A stretch of DNA of 64,000 nucleotides from Pohlia nutans (lineage: Eukaryota; Streptophyta; Bryopsida; Bryales; Mniaceae): positions 17,262,531 to 17,326,530 of the forward strand of contig CM040099.1 of NCBI GenBank assembly GCA_022496805.1. Direction: 5' to 3'. The notes under the pieces were generated by a model. It had not been told where the DNA came from and did no database searches. It saw only the letters and a program-made list of their open reading frames with translations. Shown here in pieces: positions 34,246 through 44,889 of this stretch (positions are counted from its first letter, which is position 1; each line of letters begins with the position of its first letter). The translations under genes and the position numbers were made by a program.

Positions 34246-34683
34246 ATGGACTCTAGACTCCCTCCCCAAGCTGAGCCACCTCTTCCTCCGCATCCAGGGA
34301 CTCGGGGTGCATTGACTGGATACCTATGGTTAGTCTACAATTCTGATGCAGTTGATCGTCTTCCTCCTCATCCATTGTTGCATGGGCTTGTTAGTGGCAA
34401 GCCCTGGAACTGGAACTACAACTATACTCTAGAGATGGCACGTTTGGAGGTTCATTCTGACATTGCATGGGATGATGTTTCCGACCTTGTGAATCGTCCA
34501 TCCTTGGATATGCTTCGGGCCGTGCCGGTGATATACCAGGCTTGCGGGTGCGTGCTCCTTGATTTCTGCGATTGTTCTTGGACATCAGCGCCCGAAAGCA
34601 CGAGGAACGAAGTCATTGAGATATCATTGGATACATCAGGAGCTTTGGATACCGCATCGGTGGGGAGCAACCGCCAAGCTTAG
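34246..34683 (+). CDS. Hypothetical 145-aa protein
   Basis: The ATG at 34246 is in a good plant context (CCATGGA). The frame encodes a proline-rich N-terminus (PPQAEPPLPPHPG), then YLWLVYNSDAVDRLP, WNWNYNYTLEMARLEVHSD and a Cys-containing stretch (ACGCVLLDFCDCSW). The same frame stays open upstream to 34129 with a hydrophobic stretch (LLLLFIIWPPPYLCIICVA); if translated, that would be signal-like, but its start is weaker. I do not recognise a family. It lies between palindrome clusters of the DUF7869-like locus and may be a second gene of that locus or a chance frame. Confidence 0.35.
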   Translation: MDSRLPPQAEPPLPPHPGTRGALTGYLWLVYNSDAVDRLPPHPLLHGLVSGKPWNWNYNYTLEMARLEVHSDIAWDDVSDLVNRPSLDMLRAVPVIYQACGCVLLDFCDCSWTSAPESTRNEVIEISLDTSGALDTASVGSNRQA

Positions 34684-35109
34684 AATTTGCATTGCCAGCA
34701 CCTCCCGGATTACTCGTCTGCCGTTTGCTTTTGGGATTCGACCGGCTGGTTTCGGGATTGCGCGTGCAAGACTTTTGCCCTACTCATACCAGTATTGCAA
34801 ATTTTGAGGCACCGAGGTATTTAATTTTGCTGTTGTGAAGTAGTGTATGTTTTCTGCTGCCCAGCTTGGAGGCCTTTGCTCACTGGTCAGGAGCATGTAC
34901 AGTTGTTTTATGAATATATATTATACCTTCACAAGCCATTGGAGGAAATGACCCCACAAGAGCTCATGTGTGTCCGAGAGAACTTACAGCGATCAGTGTT
35001 GTGTTTCTTAAGGTTCTAGGAATACTCTGTAATTACAGCCATAGCTACCCGCACAATGATGTATATAGGGGAAAGCCACCGTTTCTATCTTATGATTCAT
35101 ATGTCCCAC

Positions 35110-35820
35110 GTCCTGTCGGGGGATCGCCCGGTGTGTGATGAGAACTCTGTGTTCTTCTTTTTAGGCGTTCTTATTTTATCCTGCATCTGATGTTCTGAAG
35201 AGTATCGGTGGATCGCCCCATGTTGACAGGATAGTTGAGTTTTGTATTCATAATGGACTAAATTTCCTATTTCGGATCGGGGGATCGACCCATGGGATCC
35301 GGCGATCTGCTGTAGCGGTTGTTTTTTTTATTCATTACTCTTTAAGGAGATCTTCTAGTAAGAAGAAGTCATTTTTTTGTACCCTGTCAATGAAGCTGGT
35401 GCATGGTGACTGGTGTCTGTGTTTTCGTTCTGAGGAATTCTTTTATTTTCCTGCATCTGATGCTCTGCAGAGGTTCGGTGGATCCCCCCATGTGATCTGG
35501 ATGCTGGACTTCTGTATTCTTCATGGACTAAGTGTCCTACTTAGGTCCGGGGAATCGACCTATGTGTAATATTTCCATTTGATATTTCGCAGAGTATCGG
35601 TGCACCAGATCGGGGGGTCGCCCCATGTTTATAGGGAGCTCGACAGATGTGCTGGGGCGTTTTATTTTTTAACCCTGTTATTGGAATCGATACTTTACAT
35701 TCTCCATTTTCACACGTAAGATAAGCAAGCGCACTTCATTATTGTCTCACTGTTGTAGCCTCTCTCTATTTCGAGACACTCTCCTTCAAGTATAATCAAT
35801 CATCGGAGGATCTCCCCATA
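35110..35820. repeat. 270-bp tandem unit with embedded ATCGGGGGATCG-type palindromes
   Basis: Two units anchored by CCTGCATCTGATG (35180 and 35450) each contain TCGGTGGATC-CCCCATG and a GGACTAA-TTCCTA phrase, then TCGGGGGATCGACCCATG. Further degenerate motifs are at 35117, 35609 and 35800. The motif is the one in the arrays at 8.7-9.9 and 28.8-29.5 kb, but here it is degenerate, with right halves often CCCCATG. Confidence 0.75.
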
Positions 35821-35829
35821 ATTCTCTGA

Positions 35830-37180
35830 ATGTTATATCATTATCTTTAAGTTAAGCACACATTTACTAAAGTATTTCAGAAATCAATGTATCGGCTAGA
35901 AGATCTTGGTGCCCATACTGAATTGAAAATTTTTAGTAATTTGAAAAATTTTACTCTGAATTTTCAAGGTTTAGTAAGCGCAAACTCCTTCAATCCCAGT
36001 ACATCGAGGGATCCATCGATATATTATGGCTGCTTGTTATTCCTGGACTCTGGACTGTCCATATCTAGTTAAATAACGCATTAAACATTATTTTTAGTTT
36101 TTCAAGCGAGATCGGGCAGCAAGAAAAGTTTATATTTAACCCTTTTTCAAAATTTCTTTTTTGATTCATGATTGGTCATTGGTTGATCTTTATCTACGAA
36201 TGAAGCTTTAAATCTATCCATTTTGAGCAATGGGATAAAAGTTATGAGGAGATTTGTTTTTTGGGCAGTTTGGACAAAAAAACTTTGCAGTTCATTTCTA
36301 AACTCAATTTTCAATATTTTTTAAAGAAATAAAAGGCACTAGGTGAAGATTTCCAAGTACAACATTCTCACCGTTAAGATTGACATTTTACAATTCCATG
36401 TCAAACTTATTAATGATTTTCTTTTTCCTTTCACTTTGTACCCACTTCTAGTAATTGTTTTATGAAAAAATTAATATGAGCTTTTTTCTTACAAGATTTT
36501 ATATTTGAAGACTTAACTTAATTGTTAACATGGCCGTGCCATTCAATCAATTTCTAACCCATTCAAAAAAAAGATATTAATTTCTAAAGTTCAAATTTGT
36601 CACTGGATTGAACCCCAAAAAATCTTCTTTTGCAACTTTGATCCTTATAATCTAAGAATCTAATGGTCATTTTGCTCTCAAATTTTGTGCTCACATGAAA
36701 ATTCAAGTTGGGTGTTAGATCTTACTGTTAAATGATAAAAAAACTTTAAAAGCATATGATTTCTTCTACAACTTCCAAATGCTGCGTTTTTCATGATTTT
36801 TTGTGAGAATACGATCAACGAATTTTAGGGGTTAAAGTAGCTACACCCTAATTGGAGCATCACTTTTTAGGTCTTGTTATCTGAATTTCTTCAAGGGGAA
36901 AATCACTTCAGCAATTTGATGAGATTACTAGCAAACTTGTGAGGAATCATGATTGATCATTCAATCTAATTCATTTCCAAAAACAATTTTAATCCAACCC
37001 AACAATTCTTAATGAAAAGTTAACAAACATGGAGTCAAAAAAATACAAACCCCCTGGCTAAGTTGTAGCTATAAAAATGCACAAAGGTTTTCCAAAATCA
37101 AAACACCTAGTAATGTCAAATGATTTGCAAAACTTCATACATCTTGGATTAAGCTGAAATTTTTATCACTCAAACTAGTT
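35830..37180. other. AT-rich interval without a supported gene
   Basis: Long A/T-rich unique sequence with no coding frame above 61 codons and no TIR or LTR that I can define. Confidence 0.5.
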
Positions 37181-37189
37181 AGACATTTT

Positions 37190-37440
37190 AAACTTAGGGA
37201 AGTCAGTTAGTGTAAATTTTGGGTACATATGAGCGTACAAAGGGTATTTAATGAAGGGCTATGAAGTAATTGGAATATTCTTCTATTTATAGTATATTTA
37301 GGATATATTCTAAGAATATTCCTAGATATTCTCCAAATTGTTTTAAAACACCCTATATTACTTCTATACATTTATATTTTTTATCTCAAATGAATAAAAG
37401 ACACCCTATACTTGTTCTCTCATAGTTATTTAGATTCTCG
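37190..37440. repeat. Dispersed LTR-like repeat, copy 1
   Basis: This matches 44395-44670 (GGAATATT-T-CTATTTATAGTATAT, then AAAACA-CCTATA-TACTTCTA, then AATGAATAAA and TTGTTCTCTC). A TATTTATAG box followed by a polyadenylation-like AATAAA and a TTCTCTC end suggest a solo LTR, but no exact ends or TSD could be set. Confidence 0.5.
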
Positions 37441-38115
37441 ATAGTGACTTCCCCGGGACCCATAATCATCTCAGGGAATTCTTAAAATTTTATTGAAAGC
37501 GAACACATTTTGAAAAGGCGAAAACTTTACAAAGGTGACAACTTTGCAAAGGTGACACTACCCCAAGAAAACTTTCAAAATATGCACATCAAGACGGTTA
37601 GGGGTTAATGGTTGAAATTTGAAAGTTTGGAGTGGGATCAAAATTTGTGGCCCTAATGATCTTCAAGTCTACATTATACCACAATCCAACCTAAAAAAAT
37701 CTTACAATTTAAACACTTTCATTTTTAAAGCGCTTAAAATTGGTCTGAAGAGTTATATATTAAAGATTAAAGTTTTGAAAAAAAAAATTAAAAAGATGAA
37801 GTCGTGACTTATTGATATGAATATGGAAACAACGATCAATGGTCTTAATCAAATTTTAGAAATAACATGATGCTTGAAATTCAAAATTTCAAAGAATTGA
37901 GCTGGAGCCCAAGTTTAGAACAAATTAGAATGCACTTTTTAACTAAATAATGTATCCATTTTAATCCAATTGATAAAATTATTAGGGTATTCATTTTTCC
38001 TGCCACAAAACTTCTTTCTTTTCTAGTTTTTGCTCTAATTTCTTTATTTCATTGTTGAATTGGCATGATTTGTGAAAGGCCTTTGCACTACAATCTAAGT
38101 CAATTGTCAATGATT

Positions 38116-38378
38116 AAACACACATTTCGCTAAAATTGAACAATATTTTGTTAAAATTGAACTACTAGCATGGAGAAGTGATGGGGAGTGTTGACCTTCT
38201 TAATAGAAATAGGCCTTCAATTTTTCTACAATATTCTTATTTGTGAAATAAGAGCACTGTACAAAATTTGGGGACCCATCTCTAATGAGAAGGTCAACAC
38301 TCCCCATCACTTTTCTAGTCTAGTAGTTCAGTTTTAACATCAAAATATTGTTCAATTTTAACGATAATTATGTGTGTT
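38116..38378. mobile_element. 263-bp MITE with near-perfect hairpin and ATT target duplication
   Basis: The ends AAACACACATTT and TAATTATGTGTGTT, and roughly 100 bases inward (ATTGAACAATATTTTG, GGGGAGTGTTGACCTTCT), are inverted repeats, giving an almost continuous hairpin. ATT flanks both sides (38113-38115, 38379-38381). Copy 1 near 4695 shows the empty site (CAATGATTGTC). Confidence 0.85.
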
Positions 38379-38547
38379 ATTATCACACTCTTTGCAATCC
38401 AATCATCATCTCAATTTACATTGTTTTCATTTGTTGAATGTAACAATATTTCGAAATGATAATTTGCTATTAAAGAAGAAACAAAAGAATTTAATTTTTT
38501 AATCCAAAGAAAATTTGATAGAAAATTCATCGCTACTTTTGAGCACT

Positions 38548-38859
38548 AAGAGCATGGCCACCCATGCCCTCCCAGAGTCTCATACTCAAAAATAAATGAA
38601 AAATACCAAAGGCTCTTCAAAAATACCTCTTGACTCTTGATTATAGAGTGTTAGAAATTGGGCCTTCAAATCGCTATTTAGTTAACTATATCCTCCCATT
38701 CTACTTGTGATTGGTCCATTGACTATTAGGTGCGCACTTTTGATACGTGAAAGGCGTGTAAAGGTGGGGGAGTGTGAGTGCAAGGGCCCTTCAAATGTAG
38801 ATGAATAATTTCAGCAAGTTAGTCGTAGCGTGCATGAGTGGGAATGCACTAACATGCTC
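38548..38859. mobile_element. 312-bp MITE with GAGCATG termini and CTA flanks
   Basis: The ends AGAGCATGGCCA and TAACATGCTC are short inverted repeats, and CTA flanks both sides (38545-38547, 38860-38862). The equivalent place in copy 1 (about 4835) lacks it. The 3-bp flank fits a PIF/Harbinger-like MITE. Superfamily is uncertain. Confidence 0.7.
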
Positions 38860-38942
38860 CTATACAATATGATCACTATATTTTGAATGCATGCTCACAG
38901 TTTTGGATGATTCAATACTTTCATCCAAATTTTGCATGCTTC

Positions 38943-40506
38943 CATCAGGAATTTCGGACCCCACTGATTCCGCACGATTTTAGTGCGATTTCCGATATTT
39001 CAAGGGTTCGTACAGTTTTCGCACTGATTCCGCATCGTTGCGTCATTCATCGCAACTACACTGATATGACACGATGTTCGTACAAGCGGATATAGTACTG
39101 ATTCGACACGATTGATACATCTATTGAAAACGTATGAATTCAGCACTCTTTATAGTCGTCAAATGTTGTGTTTTAATCGTCTTTAAAACTACATTGATTC
39201 AGTGCGTTTTTCGTGCGACATCATCTTTTCCATGTCTAGATTTTATTTTCTTTCTATATTTAAATTTGATCAAAATAATATTATTAAAAAATATTAAATA
39301 AAATATTAAAAATATTAAATAATTATTTTTCTTGCTACCCACTCTTTAACTACACGGAAATTGCCCGAATCCACGGTGGGGCCCACCATGGCTTCCCAAG
39401 CTCTATCGCCGACGGTGGGATTTGAACTCACGACCTCCCGATTATCAACCAAGCTCCAAACCATCAAATCACCAGAAACCCTCGATGCATAGAATGGAAC
39501 TTTTTTGGTAATTATAAAAGATTGAAACCATTGCCAATTTTTGGCCATGTGTATATAATTCTTTTTTCAAATTTTTCTTTTGCACTAAATTATGCAGGAC
39601 TTTTTCTATATATAGGATTTTTTTCATAATTTTTTGAAATTTTTAATTTTTTGTCAAAATCGTGATGGCAGATCATGGCTGTGAGCTGTTTTCTAGATTT
39701 CAGCGGACTTTGAATGTTTTTAACTATGTGAAAAAAAAAAAATTCCAAATTTTTTTTTTGCACTAGATTATGCAGGACTTTTCTATATATAGGATTTGTT
39801 TCATAATATTTTGAATTTTTTTATTTTTTGCCAAAATCGTGGTGGTTGTGAGCTATTTTTTTTTGCTCCTATGATGAAAAGTACAATGATAACCAATAAT
39901 ACCAAATTTGAATTCTAAAAATATAAAATTTTATTTCTTTGAAATTTTAATGTGTATTGCTTCTAAACTCTATAAATGTAGATCTAAAAATGTTTTGGGA
40001 AATTAAACCGTAAGTATAATTTAAAGAAGATTCTTGGAATATTCTAATATATTCTAAAATAATATAAAATATTTTGAAATATTCCAAAAATTTCCAAAAA
40101 TTTCCAAAAGATTCCAAAAAATATATTAAAATATTGTACACGGATGTCGTACGAAAATAATTTGCATTATAATAGGTACTGAAATCGCACGAATATAGTA
40201 AATGGCATTAATATGATACGTATACGATACTGAATCCGCATGAACTAAAACCGCATGTTATCCGTGTCTTATTAGCCATGTAATGTAGATACACGATTAA
40301 CGCACGGATTCCATCAAGCACGACTTTCGTGCAGAAACAACACTTTTGTCATAATCATTGAAAAGACACTACATCGACATCTTAGTAATGCATGTCACTT
40401 CCGTACGATAACGACACTTCTAAATGCACGTATGACGTGTGGAATCAGTGTTTAACGATAAACGCTCTGAAATCGTGCAGAATCAGTGGGTCTAAAATTC
40501 CTGATG
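38943..40506. mobile_element. 1.56-kb TIR element with CATCAGGAATTT termini
   Basis: The left end CATCAGGAATTTCGGACCCC and the right end AAATTCCTGATG are inverted, with CACTGATTCCGCACGATTT repeated inward on both sides. TC flanks both sides and copy 1 at 4990 lacks the insert. Subterminal 300-400 bases are packed with degenerate CACTGATTC-GCACGA and CGTACGA motifs, possible transposase sites. No transposase is present; a SINE-like segment is nested at 39310-39480. Confidence 0.75.
39310..39480 (-). mobile_element. tRNA-derived SINE-like segment nested in the 1.56-kb element
   Basis: On the minus strand, TGGTTTGGAGCTTGGTTG (A-box-like) is followed by GAGTTCAAATCCC (B-box-like, plus 39417-39429). 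The small frame across it is a by-product. There is no intact tRNA fold. Confidence 0.45.
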
Positions 40507-40892
40507 TCATCCCGATTTGAACGGGCAGGCAAGAGGGAGACGACTCATATATATATATCGATCCAAGCCCAGCCTGCTTTGATTTGAACTTGTCAATTGT
40601 GCTACAGTCTTCGATCGTGCCTGGCGCTTAGCTGCGTTGTTGATGTGATCGAGGTGCAAGAATCACTACCATTTCGTAGGAGGACGCTTAATTAGTTTGA
40701 ATGTGGTTCGATTGTTAATTCTCGCCAGCTGATTATGTATTTGTTTGCATGATTGGAACGTTGATCGTGAAAGGTCTGATTAATAAGCTGCGAACAGAAT
40801 TTATCGGTGATTGTGTTTAAGTACTGTGTTGTGCTGCTCTGCGCGATCGTTGTTGGTGTGATCGAGGTGGAAGAATCGACTGCCATTTCGTA

Positions 40893-41036
40893 GTAAGAGG
40901 CTCTGTAGATTTCGATCGTGTGCTTGTTGATTCTCGCTAGCTAATTATTTAACTGACATTAATTGCATGAATGATCGTGAATTGTCTGATTAAGTTGCGA
41001 AAATGATTCATGGGTGATTGTGCACTGTAATTGCAG
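40893..41036 (+). other. Putative 5' UTR intron of the orphan gene
   Basis: The donor GTAAGAGG (40893) and acceptor TTGCAG (41036) are both conserved in the pseudogene copy (5273 and 5413), where the rest has drifted. The intron would end 23 bases before the ATG. Confidence 0.5.
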
Positions 41037-41059
41037 TCCCTTCCGAGGCGAAGTTGATC

Positions 41060-41470
41060 ATGGCAAACGAATCACTAGCGCCGGCACCGTCGCCATCGCC
41101 TATTTCCACCACGATGGCCTATTCGCTGGCCTGGCTGATCGCGCACATGGACGACAATTGTCACATAGACGTTGGGGACCCCAATCCATCGGAGTATGAA
41201 AATGACCCACCGCTGCACTTCAAAAGCACGGCTAACATCCTGGGCCGCGGGTACACCCTGGACCTTCACAAAACATACCGCTCCTATTTTCTGGAGGATT
41301 TCACAGTCGAAACCACCGACCAGCCTCCCAACAGCTTTGCAATGCACCCCATTGTCAAGTCTCGCCAATTTGTGTCGTATTCCGAAGGATTCTACCACCA
41401 GGATAATGAGGTGTCGTTAAATGCGCATCTAAAATGCGATCTCCTCAAACTGCGCATCAGACGCTGCTGA
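41060..41470 (+). CDS. Orphan 136-aa protein, intact copy
   Basis: The ATG at 41060 (GATCATGGC) opens a frame with a Pro/Ser-rich N-terminus (SLAPAPSPSP), then MAYSLAWLIAHMDDNCHIDVGD, an acidic loop (PSEYENDPP), LHFKSTANILGRGYTLDLHK, YFLEDFTVETTDQPPNSFAM and a C-terminal LLKLRIRRC, ending in TGA. The mix of short beta-strand-like segments suggests a small compact beta-rich domain, but I recognise no family and see no signal peptide or membrane segment. The paralogue at 5437 is frameshifted. That only this copy stays open despite three insertions upstream argues weakly for function. A 31-bp tandem repeat follows it. Confidence 0.6.
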   Translation: MANESLAPAPSPSPISTTMAYSLAWLIAHMDDNCHIDVGDPNPSEYENDPPLHFKSTANILGRGYTLDLHKTYRSYFLEDFTVETTDQPPNSFAMHPIVKSRQFVSYSEGFYHQDNEVSLNAHLKCDLLKLRIRRC

Positions 41471-41559
41471 ACGAGCCACCACTGTAAGCACTCATCCATC
41501 CACCTCCTCCTTGGTTGCAGCTCCCGTCCTCGATCGATCGATCATCACTTTATTAAATT

Positions 41560-41715
41560 AATTCGTTGCTTTCATCGTCGATCACCACCTCGGTTGCAGC
41601 TCCCGTCTTTGATCATCACCTTGGTCACAGCTCCCATCATCGATCATCACCTTGGTTGCAGCTCCCATCATCGATCATCACCTTGGTTGCAGCTCCCATC
41701 ATCGATCATCGTCGC
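41560..41715. repeat. 31-bp tandem repeat in the 3' flank of the orphan gene
   Basis: Four to five units of CTTGGTTGCAGCTCCCATCA plus TCGATCATCAC occur. The pseudogene copy has only one or two related units at 5855-5940, so the array expanded in this copy. Confidence 0.85.
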
Positions 41716-42680
41716 TCCGACGTTTTTGGTTCTTGATCGAATGGAGTTTGTGTGCATAGAATCGGAGAGGCTTCGACTGTACATGGCGAGCGATGCAAGG
41801 GCTGCTATAACAGGATTTATACTCAAGTGTCTACCAATAGTACATTCATTTGAAATTATGTTGATTTTATTATTTGTCTTTAAAGAGTTAAATGATTTTG
41901 TATCGTTGAGTCCTATCATATCTTTATATAGCATTCATGAGCTCGCCAACCACTGGAATCATCTGCACCTATCAGCTAGAAGTCGAATGATCTAATTGTT
42001 CTAAATTCCGTACATAGTACATCACAGGGAGCATAGACAGTCCGTTTCTCGGGCTTTCTCAATTAAGTGCAAGACTTTTGATTGACAATGCAAGCAAGGA
42101 TGACAACAGACTAGCTAGGGGTAGCGGCGTAGTTCCCGATGCCATCGACTTTTCTTATTTGAAATCTCATAAATAATATATTTGCTTCGATTGTGGCGGT
42201 GCTAGATCTGTACAGTTTTTTTTTACTATTAATTGCCCATTTCCTGTCTCAGTGTCCTAAACCAGCATTTTGGCTCAGCATTTTGGTTTTGTATGTGAAG
42301 CTCTTGAAGCTTGAACCCCAGCTTGTTCACGTTAGAGAATCCAATAGATCTCACTTTGAACTGTACTCCCTCAGTCTGTTCGAAAGTACATTGAATAATG
42401 CTTAGTATTTTCATTGAATTTTGTCTGTTCAAGTGTAGTAATTTGTATCATGAAGACCTATCTTTAGTTGGTTCATCCATTCTCCATTCCTTCCGTTGTA
42501 CGTGTGACCAAAGGTTGTGTGAATATGCAATATGAATAAGTTTTAGAAATTCAACCGTACGTCAATTCGGACTATCATTGGAGCAAAATTTGATTTGTTG
42601 TTGAAAATGGAGAGAATCCACCGAACGTTGGCTGTGGAAAATGATCATGTATGCCTAGAGAGTAAGCTGTTGGCACACTG
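41716..42680. other. Interval without a supported gene
   Basis: A 133-codon frame (41594-41995) runs through the 31-bp repeats into AT-rich sequence and is not convincing. No element ends were found. Confidence 0.45.
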
Positions 42681-42689
42681 GAAGCTTTA

Positions 42690-42955
42690 GAGAGTTTAGC
42701 CCCCGGGGCTAAATTGGCTTGGGGGCCGGGGCTAAACTAGGAAGTTTAGCCCCAGCTAAACCCAAATCTCTCTTTTTTAGCCCCGGCTAATTTGTGTTTT
42801 AGCCCCGGCTAGAGGTACAAAAAGGGGGCTAATGGTACAAAATATTTAGCCCCCCCTCATTTTTCACATAGTGCTAAGGAGTGCTAAAGAGGGTCATTTT
42901 TCACATAGTGCTAAGGAGTGCTAAAGAGGGTCATTTTTCACATAGTGCTAAGCAT
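42690..42955. repeat. TTTAGCCCCGGCTAAA palindrome cluster and 37-bp tandem repeat
   Basis: 42695-42713 is a 19-base palindrome (TTTAGCCCCCGGGGCTAAA). Several related half-sites, TTAGCCCCGGCTA and GGGGCTAAA, follow to about 42855. From 42859 a 37-base unit (CATTTTTCACATAGTGCTAA plus GGAGTGCTAAAGAGGGT) repeats 2.6 times. The arrangement resembles subterminal regions of plant DNA transposons, but no TSD or ends are set. Confidence 0.65.
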
Positions 42956-42959
42956 CATT

Positions 42960-44390
42960 ATATGTTGTCATCAATTAGATTGCAAAGTTATATCAAAAGA
43001 GGAGGGTTTTAGGAGTCACACGATATTTATGTGCCAAGTATGAATAACAACTGACTGAAGCGTTATACAACAACAAAATTGCTACCTACATCAGATTTCT
43101 TTTGAGTGTGTAGTTTTTGCCCTGCTTTGCAATGCTAAAATCAGTGGACAGAAAATTGTAAGGGTTGTAGTTATCATATGATAATATACATATATGTTAA
43201 ATTTAAGGTAGATTTTACATAATTGTAGTGTATATATCATTTGTTTGATTTTAGCTCACATCCCAATCATTTAGTAGTAGTAAATTCTTTTAGTATAAAC
43301 TTGGTTTTGTCATTAAAATTGAGGACAGCGGATTTGGGTGGCATTATATCTCTTGTTCTCATTCACAGTTCCCATGATGCTCCAATGATGTTCTCATGTT
43401 GTTTCCATGTTATTAATAGATAAAAGAAGACGTTTAGTACATATGAACCATGTTCCATATTAATATTTGATAATGTCTATAAAAGAAGTTTAATGTATCC
43501 TTTATCACAAATCCATTTGATGCAATATTATTTTGTCTTCCTTTGTAGAGGTCTAAATGGTAAGAGTCATAATAGTAGGCAGTCAAGCAAAAGCATAGGA
43601 TCTGTTAAATTGACAATCTGTTAAATTTGAATTGGAAAATCGATGTCTGAGGAATATGTCGTGCGAATCTCAAAAGAGATGGGTCCCCAATATTTCTACA
43701 ATGCTCCTATTTTCCCAATAGACACAATTTTCCCGAGAATTTTCCAAACTACCGTTTCAATTTTCTCTTTGTCTCCAGTATTCAACTTTCTTTTATGCAT
43801 TCACTCTTTCCGAGTACTAATTATTGCCTTGGTACTACAGTTGTGTTATTGACTTATTGTTCCAATAACTACTTGTTGGAAGCTCGTACTGACTACCAAG
43901 TAGTGGTCGGTAATTGCACTACTCCTAGTGTATCGGTCCTCATAGAATTTAGTCCCGTCCGAAGTCCTTCACTCTTTGTTTCTATAGGCACGGTAATTAG
44001 ATACCAAACTGCTGTAGAAAGAGGGGAGCTACCATATTCCTTATGCTTAAAACCAATTGCACAGTGCAATTGACTCTGGTCTTGAAATGTCACATTTTTT
44101 AAAAGCATCCTAAGCTCCCTAAGTACTAGCCAAGTTTGAGAAACAAATAAATATAAATCTATATGCTTTAATTTTGAGAAGTTTTGAGAGGATGTTGTTT
44201 AATGTTTTAGAAAATGCTACTAGAATTTTCTAAAATCTTATAAATTCAAAGATTCTTAATAGAAATGAAAAGGAAGGTTTTTTATTTTTATTTTTATTTT
44301 TTAAATTGGTACTTTCACATATTATCAAAAGCGGTAATGTAATGTCCATCAATTTTTTTTATTTAACTTGATATTAGCATACTGCTAGAA
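42960..44390. other. AT-rich interval without a supported gene
   Basis: No gene is supported. A segment near 43665-43710 (GAGATGGGTCCCCAATATTT) is an inverted partial match to the hairpin MITE at 38230-38290. Confidence 0.45.
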
Positions 44391-44394
44391 ATTC

Positions 44395-44670
44395 ATGTTT
44401 AAATTACTTTTGAGCCTCGGGAAAGTCACTTAATGTGGATTTTTGAATACATGAGCGAAGACATCGTATTTAATGGACGGTTATGAAATAAATGGAATAT
44501 TTTACTATTTATAGTATATATAGGATATATTCATGACATATTTCAAGAACATTCATTGAATATTCTAAAATTGGTTTCAAAACATCCTATAATACTTCTA
44601 AAATTTATAAAATCAATCTCTAATGAATAAACAACAACCAGTTTTTGTTCTCTCTTGGTTATCTAATGTG
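44395..44670. repeat. Dispersed LTR-like repeat, copy 2
   Basis: Partner of 37190-37440; same landmarks and order. Confidence 0.5.
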
Positions 44671-44766
44671 TAGAGAGTGCACTATTCAATAAATCCAAAA
44701 ATTACGTATATGCATCTCCTTTATCAAAATACCCATGTATACATTTTTTTGGACTAAAATAAAACA

Positions 44767-44772
<6 letters not shown>

Positions 44773-44833
<61 letters not shown>
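44773..44833. repeat. (AT)n microsatellite
   Basis: About 30 uninterrupted AT units. Confidence 0.95.
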
Positions 44834-44835
<2 letters not shown>

Positions 44836-44889
44836 AATCTCACAGCCTAAAAATACATTTCCATAAGTACACAAGGGTTAAAAAATGAA

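Larger units (their letters stand above)
37785..41590. repeat. Segmental duplication, copy 2 (partner of 1085-5940)
   Basis: Collinear blocks with copy 1 are 37785-38115, 38379-38547, 38860-38942, 40507-41590. They are separated by three insertions absent from copy 1 (38116-38378, 38548-38859, 38943-40506). Copy 1 in turn contains the 3.2-kb element that copy 2 lacks. The intact orphan gene is in the last block. Confidence 0.8.

Noticed and set aside
44686..44874. IYIYIYIY peptide frame
   Set aside because: Translation of the (AT)n microsatellite.
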